DNA of 64,000 nt, taken from assembly GCA_964016985.1 (NCBI GenBank), contig OZ024828.1, positions 76,591,869 to 76,655,868 of the forward strand, written 5' to 3'. This DNA comes from Anodontia alba (lineage: Eukaryota; Mollusca; Bivalvia; Lucinida; Lucinidae). The first letter of the stretch is position 1. Every line of letters begins with the position of its first letter. The notes beneath the pieces were generated by a model, which saw nothing but the letters and a program-made list of their open reading frames with translations, was not told the origin of the DNA and did not search any database. The position numbers and the translations under genes are program-made. Below are positions 21,155 to 31,200 of this stretch, piece by piece.

Positions 21155-21496
21155 CAGTGAACCCTCGTTACAACGACATCATTTGTTCCCATATTGCCAT
21201 CAAAATGAATTTGCTATTGTAAAGAATTCCTAATGAGCAGAATGATATGCAACAAATGCCATGTTTTATTCTTATTTCTTCATAGTAGGTATGTTTTGGT
21301 ATTTGATAGAATCCCATCGGTGAGGCGATTCTAACAAATATCCAAAACATATGCTTCTTGAAGTATTGAATAATTATTTTCCTGCATAATTTGTGATTAA
21401 CTGTCACCTCTTGAGAGAGGGTTTCCCTGCTATTCAAATTGTCAGTATAACAAATTTTGTCGTTGTATCGAGTGTCGGTATAAAGAGGGTTGACTG
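21155..21496. repeat. Family D' pogo-like MITE, TA-flanked, inside K
   Basis: 342 bp, CAGTGAACCCTCGTTA and inverted ATAAAGAGGGTTGACTG, TA on both sides. Carries a hairpin TTTTGGTATTTGATAGAAT at its centre. Confidence 0.78.
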
Positions 21497-21520
21497 TATT
21501 TGTAACTTGGAGCTGCATCA

Positions 21521-21798
21521 CATCACGAAAACATACCTATATAATTTTGACCCCCGTAAACCCCACTTTTATATAGTAAAACTGGGGTTTACAGGGGTAT
21601 ACATTATTTTTCTTATTTCTGCCTAAAACATAGATTGTGGGTACTCGTTAGAACCGCCTCGCCGAGGCGGTTCTAACGAGTACCCACAATCTATGTTTTG
21701 TGCAGAAATATGAAAAATATCAGAATTTTTTATCTGAAAATTTTCATTTTTTGATGGTAAAATTTTCAGTATAGTTGAATAGGCGTGTTTTCGTAATG
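21521..21798. repeat. Family C foldback MITE, inside K
   Basis: CATCACGAAAACATACC to GGCGTGTTTTCGTAATG with a perfect GAACCGCCTCGCCGAGGCGG core. Flanked by A on both sides; other K copies show the empty site GCATCAGAATTA. Confidence 0.85.
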
Positions 21799-22330
21799 AG
21801 AATTAATGGTGAGGTTTCGCGCGAATAAACTGGTTAAAGCCCTTTAAGTTAGTGGTTTATACTGCTGTCCGTTTCAAGGCGGGTATTCTATTGCTGATCA
21901 TTTTCGTTTTAAGTCTAGCATTGTGGTCACCTGCTATACTGCTGCCCTCTTTGCTTACTGTTTTTATGTTGTGATGCTAGAATTGTGGTCATCTTCTTTA
22001 ATGGCTGCCAACTTTTCTTTGTTTTTCTTCTGTTTGTATTGTTGTACTCTTTGAAGCTGCATCTGGAGATCAGTGCGAGGTTCGCGCGAGTAAAACTGGT
22101 TTAAACCCTAAGTAGTTTTCTTACTGACCCTTTCAAAGCGGTTCCTCTGTTGCGTTTCTTCTTTGTGCGTCTGTGTTTACATATGGCGCGTTATTTTTGT
22201 CCTTATGTATCTTTCATCTCTCATCCTTTTGGTGCCGCATGAGGGTTGTACGTCATGATTGTGGCAGTTCCTTGGCATCTTCACTTATATTTTTGTTCGT
22301 TACCTATTCATAGTGTGTAATGTTATATTT

Positions 22331-22376
22331 TTCTCATATGCCACCTGTGTATGGCCTGATTTGTTATTATTTCTAT

Positions 22377-22407
<31 letters not shown>

Positions 22408-22866
22408 AGTGTATAACAATGAAATTGGACAATGATTAGCAATTCATTTCGAACCACACTTCATCGACGTTGAGGTATGTTTTCTTGAATAATTGATGCA
22501 GATACTGTTCTGTTCAATGCTAACGCTGATAAAATGCCATACACTAGCTTTCTCGACATTACTCCATCTTGTCACCAAAGTTAAACTCATCCTTATGACG
22601 TTACCGTGATGAAGTTATGACGTCATGACGTCACATGACTTACTTTATGTCACATGAAGGAGGGTATTGTGATTAACAGTTACTTTACAATAACAGAATT
22701 GCAATTAACATTAAATAAACATTAATTATATTTTCCTTTTAAGTTCATTCTTTTTCTGCTGATCAGATATTGTTAATCTGATATTCATCAAAAGAGAATA
22801 AAATAAAGGAACGGACATGAAGGAATATTGAGAAATAAGCTATAGTTTAACCCTGATGTTTATAGC
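22331..22866. other. (TGTC)n at 22380-22408, no gene seen
   Basis: Includes TGACGTCATGACGTCAC near 22618, a short palindromic motif. No coding signal. Confidence 0.4.
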
Positions 22867-23112
22867 TTAGTGTTTAAAGTTTAGAAGGTCTTGCATCCGT
22901 CCTTCTTTTAAGATATTAAGCAGCTTGTACCCAGAAGCTTCATGTTTGTCACACAACCTGCCAGGTGGACTGTACCTGGACACCATTACACTCACTTCAT
23001 TTCTGGCTAGTGATTCACTTACTGCAGCAATATCTACCCTGAGACGTTTGTCGTCCACTAGCTTCTTTGAGTACACGTCTTCTATTAGGGTATCTAATTG
23101 GTAATGTATAAT
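22867..23112 (-). pseudogene. Copia-type LTR retrotransposon RNase H fragment, decayed
   Basis: Minus-strand reading gives DTLIEDVYSKKLVDDKRLRV, then DIAAVSESLARNEV, and near the end GYKLLNILKEGRMQDLL. The order K-R-L-R-V-D-I, E-S-L-x-x-x-E-V, then A-S-G-Y-K-L-L is the pattern of the C-terminal RNase H region of Ty1/Copia polyproteins, where acidic catalytic residues and a short lysine-rich tail are usual. An in-frame stop lies just upstream (near 23126) and no integrase, reverse transcriptase or LTR is seen nearby, so it is a relic. Assignment is by recognition, without a database check. Confidence 0.55.
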
Positions 23113-23682
23113 ATCTTCTCATTCGCGAAGAGTGCTTTTGAACACAGTAATATTCCACAAATCCAAGAAAGTGAAGTCTGATTCTCAACAAACATCGCTT
23201 TCTTTGTTTCCTCAAATTGAATTGGATTTTTAGAATTTGACAGTAGGCTACTTAAAAGCATTCAGTCCTTTAACTTATGAACCAAAGAGCATAATACTCG
23301 TATTTAACAGACAAACAGCCAGATAAAATCTAAATAAACAGTCATACTGTTTAGTATGCTCGTGTGGTTTTATTCTTATTTTGTCGGAATTTCCGAGAAG
23401 TAAAGGAGATAACAAATTGCAAAAGATATTATATTTGTCTGAAATTCCATTTTAAAGTTATCTATTTTTGTCGTACGTTTTCCCCAAAATCCTCAAAAAC
23501 ACATTAAAAGATAAGTTCTTTAAAGGCTTCCAAAAAGGAATTGAATAATAAAAACAAAGAAAAAAAGGTAGTAAGTGTCCAAATATCATATATATTGTTA
23601 ATATATCATTACTCTGCTGATTCCGAATTGAACAAAAAAAAAAAAAAAAAATCCAAGATATTAAATGTTTGTAGTTTTAGCT

Positions 23683-23918
23683 TTAAGTTGAAAAGATACA
23701 CGTGGAGTTTTAGCCGCCATTTTCACAAGGCAGACAACATTTGTGACTCTCTGTTTTCTTTCCTGCATACTAATCCCTTCTGAAAAGGGTGTCTACTCTA
23801 TAAGAAAAGAATTTGCTGGGAGCAAATTCTTTTCTTATAGAGTAGCCACAGTTTTAGAAAGGAACAAAACTATTTTGACACAGTTATCTATTCCTGAAAG
23901 TATACCTGTTCCCCTTAA
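23683..23918. repeat. Family F foldback, TTAA-bounded
   Basis: TTAAGTTGAAAAGATACACG to GTATACCTGTTCCCCTTAA; hairpin AAAAGAATTTGCTGGGAGCA at the centre. Confidence 0.7.
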
Positions 23919-24674
23919 CTGATGTTCGTCATGAATATGAGTGTGATTAGTAATAATTACACATAATTCTAACACCCCTGCTCGTGTTGTTCCTTATTTG
24001 TCTTTACATTTCTAGCCATGGTTTATCTAAGGCATTTGAGTACAGGAATTTCGTCGCGCGCTATCAACGGGAAACCAATCATAATACTGTTGCGAAAGTT
24101 GCGTCCCTGGTAACTATGGACGCTAACTTACAATACTGGTCGTAACATTCATATGCATAATAAATTACATTAATTTAGTAAGACAGAAAATTATCTAGAA
24201 CATTGCAGTTCTTTGACCTTTTTTACCTGATGAGTTCCTCTACAGGTTATACCATTCGAACACATTCGTTTTACTCATTATTTCCATCACATATTTTTGT
24301 TGACATTATCGAAAACAAAAGTGTTCCGTTAACATCATTATTTTGCTGTTTTATATCTGTCCTCCTCAGGTCCATCCCGGCACTCCAAATTCATCCGTTT
24401 TGCAATTCTTTCATAAACACAGGATACAAGTTTCTTTTTTGTTTTCTTTTTAAGTTTTACATCATTTTAATATTTACATCGTCAGCTGATTCGTATCAGT
24501 ATCCGCCATTTTGAATATTCATCATCGAACCTTGTAACTATGTAACCGTGTGACGTAATGCTTAAGAGGTATTGTCAACTACAAAATGGGGAAGTCAGGT
24601 AATAACAAAAATCTCAAAAACCAATAAAAAATCTCATTTTTAAAACATTCGCTCAGTGAGGGGTGTTAGAAAAG
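23919..24674. other. No gene or clear repeat seen
   Basis: The plus ORF 24203-24514 is Phe/Ser-rich from AT-rich sequence and has no recognisable domain. Confidence 0.4.
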
Positions 24675-24841
24675 AAATAAATTATTCCGAACCGTGCTCA
24701 AATGCCGCAGATAAAGCACAGTTGAGTTTGGGTTGTACCTATTTGAACACTCGCTCGCTGCGCTCGTGCTCAAATGGGTACAACCCTAACTCAACTGTGC
24801 TTTATCTTGGGCATTTGAGCACGGTTCGGAATAATTTATTT
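24675..24841. repeat. 167-bp single-copy palindrome
   Basis: AAATAAATTATTCCGAACCG through TTGAGTTTGGGTTGTACC pairs over about 70 bp with its inverse at 24770-24841; the loop contains CTCGCTCGCTGCGCTCG. Confidence 0.8.
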
Positions 24842-25003
24842 GTTAAATAAAATACATGTAAGCATCCCGGACTAATAATAATCGTTCAAGGCGTTGTACG
24901 AATACAACGCCTTTAACGGCTCGTATGAACGTCCATTTTGCTATCTGTGTCTAAAAGATGCTTGACTGAGTAGCTAACTGTGTAGACCGTGATCAGATTC
25001 CGC

Positions 25004-25316
25004 GTTTCGTCTAAAGGACATTTCGTCTAATGGCCAATTCTGTTTTCGCATTCGCCATAGCTCTGAACAATCCGACGGTTTGTATGAAAATCTACAAACC
25101 TTCAGTCAGTAGACAATACGTCTAACTATTATGAAAATTGAGGCGATTAGGAAGCAAAAATGACTGAAAAAAAAGTGCGACAATTCGTCTAAAAATCTTT
25201 TTTTCTTTTAGACGAAGTGTCGTACCAGGGTGAATTTTTAGACCAATTGTAGTACTCGACGAAGTGTCTATTAGACGAAATGTCCGCTTATACGAAATGG
25301 TCTTTCGACGAAAAGA
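25004..25316. repeat. TTCGTCTAA-rich MITE
   Basis: Inverted ends with TTTCGTCTAAAGGACATTTC and GAAATGTCCGCTTATACGAA; TTCGTCTAA or its complement recurs at least seven times. It truncates a family B hairpin (24978-25003). Confidence 0.65.
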
Positions 25317-25594
25317 CGTGCTCCAATTACAATACATGTATGTTTTTTTTCTTTCTTTCTTTCTTTCTTCATTTTCTTCTGAAATTATTGAATCTTCGTA
25401 TAATGCTTCATCTGTATCCAAATGGGACACATAACATTCTTTTGTTTCTAGTTTATTACACGCCTTACGTCCTTGAGGCCTCTTTAATTGTGTACGAACA
25501 CGGAAACTTTTGTAAGCTATTTAGGCGGGTGCCATTACAATGATAACAACAAAGAAACTCTGTTACAGGTCAGGAGAATATAAGTTTTAGGCTT

Positions 25595-26180
25595 AACATC
25601 TCCCCGTACTTCACTATAGTGTAGCTTATATTTTCTTGTTCTTTGTGACCATTGAGCCCATTCCTTGATGTTTGAAATTGGCCGAAACTAGTTAGTCTCG
25701 TCGAGAAAACTTGACATTTGAGCTGTTTTCAGCTTTGTGAGTGTGTTTATTGCTCTCAAGAGTCGTTTCTTTTAGAATCAATTTCATTACGAAAACACGT
25801 CTATTCAAATATACTGAGAATTTTACCACCAAAAAATGTAAACTTTCAGACGAAAAGTTCTGGAAGTTTTCATATTTCTGCTCAAAACATAGATTGTGGG
25901 TACTGGTTAGAATCGCCTCGTCGAGGCGATTCTAACGAGTACCCATAATCTATGTTTATGAGCAGATGTAAGAAAATTAATGTATACACCTGTAAACCCC
26001 AGTTTTACTGTATAAAAGTGGGGTTTGATGGAGTCAAAACTATATATGTGTGTTTTCGTGACGTTTTCACTACAGCTGGTGTCAGTACCATGTGACGGCC
26101 GTAAAATGTCTCCCCGTACTTTACTTTAACGTAGTTTATATTTTCTGGTCTTTTACGATCATTACTGCATAAAAAGCAAT
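25595..26180. repeat. Repeat L interrupted by family C
   Basis: L runs 25595-25784 (CCCCGTACTTCACTATAGTG first) and resumes at 26064 (CACTACAGCTGGTGTCAG), ending where family I begins. Confidence 0.65.
25785..26063. repeat. Family C foldback MITE inside L
   Basis: CATTACGAAAACACGTC to GTGTGTTTTCGTGACG; core GAATCGCCTCGTCGAGGCGA. Flanking T on both sides. Confidence 0.8.
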
Positions 26181-26580
26181 GTCGCACGTTATTATCAGCT
26201 GTGCATTAAGCGGCGAAAAGCCATGTATTAACAGGGCAATTCACGCGCTGTTAATGCACGGCTACGCAACTTTCAGTATGATCGTACCGGGGTCACAGAT
26301 TTGCTGCCGTTACGAGATGTGTACTGCCTGGCCCTAAAACGAGCATAGTCCGTGAGACATCGGTAAAAAGGCGAAACAAAATAGCGCAAGAAATAACGCG
26401 AAATGTAGCAAATGTTTTCAGTTTTTATGCAATGATAACGATCGAACATGGTTTTTCAATGCATTGCATGTAACATTCGCCAGGTCCCTTGGGAGATGTT
26501 GAAAACCGCGGCCTCCTGCCTCGGGTTTCAACACCTCTCACGGGACCTGGCGAATGTTTATGCATGAAAAACCATATTTG
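26161..26580 (+). repeat. Family I element, copy 2 (empty site)
   Basis: ACTGCATAAAAAGCAATGTC to the CATTCGCCAGGTCCC hairpin and ATGAAAAACCAT. The region GGCGAAAAGCCATGTATTAA is the uninterrupted version of the site occupied at 9868. It adjoins repeat L. Confidence 0.75.
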
Positions 26581-26902
26581 ATCCCTATATTGAACTAATT
26601 CCTCATTTTGTGAAAAAAAAAAAAATGAAGGCTAATTGGCAGAGACTAGCTAGTCTGGCCCAGGTAACCTGTTCAGCTTGTGTTTGTTCGTTGTTCTCAG
26701 TGGCCATTCCTTTTTTATAATCTGTTAAAACTAAGTCAGTGAATACTGCTACACTATTCACATAATATATGTAGTAAAATGCTATAAATTGTTTAATGTA
26801 ACAGCAGGTTCATCTTGCATTTAGCATTGAACGAAGGCTGTAAAGAGTGTAAACCGTTGTAATTCAATGGGGTACGAAAAAGTCTTTTAGAATTTATTAA
26901 AG
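26581..26902. repeat. Repeat L remnant and unassigned sequence
   Basis: CAGAGACTAGCTAGTCTGGC at 26640 belongs to L. The rest carries no clear feature. Confidence 0.45.
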
Positions 26903-27081
26903 CATCACGAAAACATGCCTATATAATTTTGACCCTTTAAACCCCACTTTTATGCAGTAAAACTGGGGTTTACAGGGGTATACATTATTTTTCTTATTTC
27001 TGCCTAAAACATAGATTGTGGGTACTCGTTAGAACCGCCTTGTTGTTTTCAATATATTTGAATAGGCATGTTTTCGTAATG
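26903..27081. repeat. Family C MITE with deleted hairpin half
   Basis: CATCACGAAAACATGCC to GGCATGTTTTCGTAATG; sequence jumps from GAACCGCC directly to the right subterminal part. It lies 160 bp upstream of the first coding exon. Confidence 0.75.
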
Positions 27082-27227
27082 ATTTTTCTTGCCCGCTTAC
27101 AGGACCAGCTAATCAGGTGAACAGCAAAACATCTGATCCAAACGAACAGTCGGACAGTGATCCTCTCTGTCCATAGATATTATGAGAACCATTTCAGCTT
27201 GAGGCAACCAAAGTCCTTTATAACAAA

Positions 27228-27245
27228 CATGTTCTTATTTTCAGA
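27228..27245 (+). promoter_or_regulatory. CA10: Splice acceptor ahead of the CA10-like start codon
   Basis: The run TGTTCTTATTTTCAG ends at 27244, one base before the ATG at 27246. A strong acceptor here means the mRNA leader is made by an upstream non-coding exon that cannot be located from sequence alone. No core promoter is claimed. Confidence 0.6.
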
Positions 27246-27318
27246 ATGAGAATGGGCAGCTTTAAGATGAAGAGTCTTGGATCTATTCTCTTCTTCTACT
27301 TATATGTATCAGAAACAG
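27246..27318 (+). CDS. CA10: CA10-like coding exon 1 (start codon, signal peptide)
   Basis: Encodes MRMGSFKMKSLGSILFFYLY followed by VSET and the first base of Gly25. A basic stretch followed by a hydrophobic run (residues 11-21) fits a signal peptide. In-frame ATGs at codons 1, 3 and 8 are all possible starts; the first is used because it is the most upstream after the splice acceptor. The donor is CAG|GTAAGG (phase 1). The exon body begins right after a TTTTCAG acceptor one base before the ATG, so at least one non-coding exon should precede it. Confidence 0.8.
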
Positions 27319-28152
27319 GTAAGGTTTATTTTCTTGTCGCAAGGTGCACGCTATCTACCCTAAGAACAGTCGACTCTCATTATCTCGAATTCCAAGGGAC
27401 TCACTGAAACACTTCGAGATATCCGTAACTCGACATATCAGAGTTGAGAGAGTGAGGAAGTCAATAAATTGAACAACCACATTTAACAAATGAATGTGTA
27501 ACTTGACTCCTGAAGTTAGATATATATATATAAAATAATGTGGAAAAGAAGAGAAATTGCTCCTTAGGAGCAATTTCTCCTCTTTTCCACATTATTTTGT
27601 TACCTGTTATCATAGTTTCATGTTAAAAAAGTGACCAGATTTTCACTTCGAGCTAAGCGGTAATTCGAAATAAGCGAGTTCGAGATAACGAGGTTAGACT
27701 GTATTAGGGACGGCCATACTTCTAAAATTGAACATGACTAGTGTTTACAACTTGTTGATGTGTCTAAAACTGCTGGATGAGTGGTTAACAGTGTAAACCC
27801 TTAATTGACGCCGTCTGGTCTGGGTCTACACTGCTCAAATCTGTTGTCCGAATACTTAGGGTAACTACGTTATGTTCAATTTTACATACTTTCATTTGGA
27901 TGTGAGGTTTGCAATTTCATATAGAGACTTGTTGTCACTAAAATATTTTGACTCGCCACTAGACTATAGATCTTAAAATTGCATTGTTTCCTCTGACCTG
28001 AGACCTCATATTGTCTGTCTCGACGAACATTGAAGCTTTCTGTTGTGCTGCTTAATATTTATACTGTTTATTTAAAAAAAATAAATGGTTGGCAGATTTA
28101 TCCATTTTAGCTTCAGTTCAGTAAAGCTAGGTAATTCATCTAATACCAAAGC

Positions 28153-28205
<53 letters not shown>

Positions 28206-31200
28206 TTTCATCGATATCAAATGGTATAATTTTTTCAAACATTTACGACAAAAGTGATGTTTTTTTTATTTTGACAATGTGAATTCCCCTTTTCTAGATG
28301 TTGATGTACTTCCTATGAAGCTCATATGCTCTGCAAGTGTATCTTTTTATGTAATTGAGTTAAACAATTGGAATAACGTCCTTACTGATAAAACCCCTTA
28401 ACAAGGCTATCGATATCATAACCTCCATAGAACTTCATCGACACTCTGAGTACTTTGATAAAGATCAAGTTAGCTTAAATCATTTTTGGAGCAGGGAACA
28501 TCGGAAGTAGGATTTTATGGTGGCCTAGTTTATAATTTTAGAAAAGAAAATGATGGGAATCCAATTTTCAGACCACCTTCAAAACTACTTGCAACTGCAT
28601 ACTTAGTTTTTAATCAAGTTATGGTTGATAACAATGCTTTCCTCTTTGATTGCGCTACGGTGGGTCGGGTCTCAGAATCTACGACAATGCTGACCAAGAC
28701 CTTTCATTAGAGGGATGAAGCTTGATGTTAGGTTCCTGATCGCCCCACCCCCACCCCCACCCCCAACCCCCGCCTCCACCCCACCCCCTCCCCAGTAGTT
28801 CTACTAGAGGTTTTGGATTTTTTCGCTCTGGATATCAGTATCCTTTGTCTTCAGGTGTTTGCCATGAGCCCCATTATTGTTTCATCACAGTGGTGCTTCT
28901 CTAAATGAGTTTAAGAACCACAATGTGAGCCGATTTCTCCTTCTGTATAATTTGACAAACTTGCATTTGGATTGTTGATGCTGTACCAGTAAAATCGGTT
29001 TAATCCCGATTTCCCAACTCCTTGGCAGTAATTACTACTAACCGTTCTTATTTTGTTCGTTCTTTATATGGTTTATGGCGGCTTGCTGCGAGGCTGTTTT
29101 GCGGCTTTGTCCTATTTAAGTCTTGTTGTTGTGTTTTGTGAGTTCACAAGACGTTATACCATTGTTATAAAAATACCTTAAAGTCTACTTAGTTACGGGT
29201 CTTCTCTATTCGGAAGTCCTCCTACATTGCCTGCCGTTAAGCACAATTTATCAATAGAAGATATACATACATACTTACTTATTTAGGTGCGTGCGTACGT
29301 GCGTGCGTGCATGCATGCTGTGTGCGTGTGTGCGTGCGCGCGCGGGCATACATGTGCGTTTTGCGTTTCTTTTTTCACGTTTTACGTTTTTCTTCCTTTT
29401 TGTGTGTAAACAATTATAATGCTACATAAAGCACGGTATGTAAAAATATGGGGTCGGAAAGGGGAGGGGGTGCCGACCAAACAAAAAAAAATCAGTAGAA
29501 GATATTTCTGGAAATAGTTCTTATAATTTAGTACTTGTATGACCATATCTCTCCTGACATTTAGTTTATATTAGCAACGCTCAACCATTCCCAGCAGGCA
29601 CAAGACGTTGTGTGTCTGCTGGGATTACTCCATATTACTGATATTCCACATGATGTGTTATCTTAAAACTGTCGGATCAACCCCCGCCGAGGTCGGCAAC
29701 ATTCTTTCGTAGAGATTGATCATGAAATATTTTCTGCGGTCATTCTCTCCCTTCCGCTGATTCAAGGCAGTTGTCAGTTTCTGGCGAAAGAATGTGCACA
29801 ATACTGGTAAACTGACCGCGCTCGACATGACCCCATTGGGTTGACTGGGCCGTAAAACCTCAACACAAACAAACACAAATCTTAAAACTGTCAATGTCGA
29901 CTACTCTGAGAACTATAGAAACCTAGTGCCAACAGTGAATGTTCTGACAAACTTTACGTTAATCTATGACAGTTTTCGGTAGCGAGTATCCGCGAACTTT
30001 CTCAAGCTGTCTTTTGGCACAAGAGAAATTGCGGCTAATGCGAATATTTCTTTTCTTTTGTATGCTTGTTCGTAACAAAACATATGGAAATGTTTACGAG
30101 GGGCGGTCGGAAGCTATCTAGACTTTTCATGCTTATATCGTTCCACGTGCAGCTACATGTATTATACATGATCACAACAAAATTTTATCGCCTATAAATC
30201 GGTCAGTATATTTTCAATGAGAAGTGCATATACACAAAGTTTTGAGTTTTCAAACAAAGTATATGTTAGGGCTACCATGGATTCTAAGCTGGAGGAACAG
30301 AGGTCTGTAATAAAATTCCTGCTTTTAGAGGGTGAAAAGTCTTCACATATTTTTCAAAGGTTGCAGAAAAGTATTTTTTTTGTTGTTGTTGTTGTTGTTG
30401 TTTTTTTCCCTAAAGCCTGCATACCCTTCAAGTGACAATTGTTGTCCCATCCTCCGTACAGCCAAGACCTTGACCCTGCGACTTTTATTTGTTTCCAGAA
30501 CTGATAAAAAGGCTCGCTGGAAACAAATATAAGACCAGGGCGACTTTGATTTCAGCTGTAAATCGGTACCTCAGCAGTAGGTCTACTTCATGGCTAGCAG
30601 AGGGAATACAAAAGCACCCACGAAGATGGCAAATGTGTATACCCAGTGGGCACAAAACGTTAAAATGACGTCGTATCAACGTCGATGCGACGTGATCACG
30701 TCGCATCGACGTTGATATGACGTCATTCTGATGTTGTGTGCCTGCTAGGTAGACATAGGCGGGGAATACTTTGAAAAAGAATAAAAAGAATTTTTGAAAG
30801 ATTACGGTTCTTTGAGAAAGAGCAAAACGTCCGGATATTTTCCGACCGCCTCTCATATTGGTTTGATATTATATTTGGTCCTTTATAAAATTAATAATTA
30901 TTAATACAATTTATTCGATCTAACATCAGGTCTCGTCAAAGAAAATAACGGCTACTGTCTAATTTGAGGTCACATAAGACGGGTTTACAATAAACATTCA
31001 AATAACTTGGAAAAACTCTCGCGAGTGATTCGCTTTATTAAAGCCCAGATGTATCGTAATGTATCATGTCCAATTAAGTCGTTGTTATCTTGCTGATCGG
31101 GATATTCGTTGTTCAAAAGTGACAGTTGTATTTATCTTATATTGCCTGCCATAAAGCCGAATTTATCAACAGAAGATATCTTAGGAAATAGTTCTTAGCA

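Larger units (their letters stand above)
20938..22330. repeat. Repeat K stack with nested D' and C insertions
   Basis: K sequence (GGTTGGCGCCTGACGATCAC, then CGGACCGAACATATA) is broken at 21155 by D' and at 21521 by C, then continues TTCGCGCGAATAAACTGG. A second partial K copy starts near 22065. Confidence 0.7.

Noticed and set aside
22618..22640. TGACGTCA-type sites as a CRE promoter
   Set aside because: A single short palindromic cluster with no gene start nearby; too weak to call.
28486..28710. 74-codon ORF in intron 1 with balanced composition
   Set aside because: No acceptor/donor in phase with the gene and no recognised domain.
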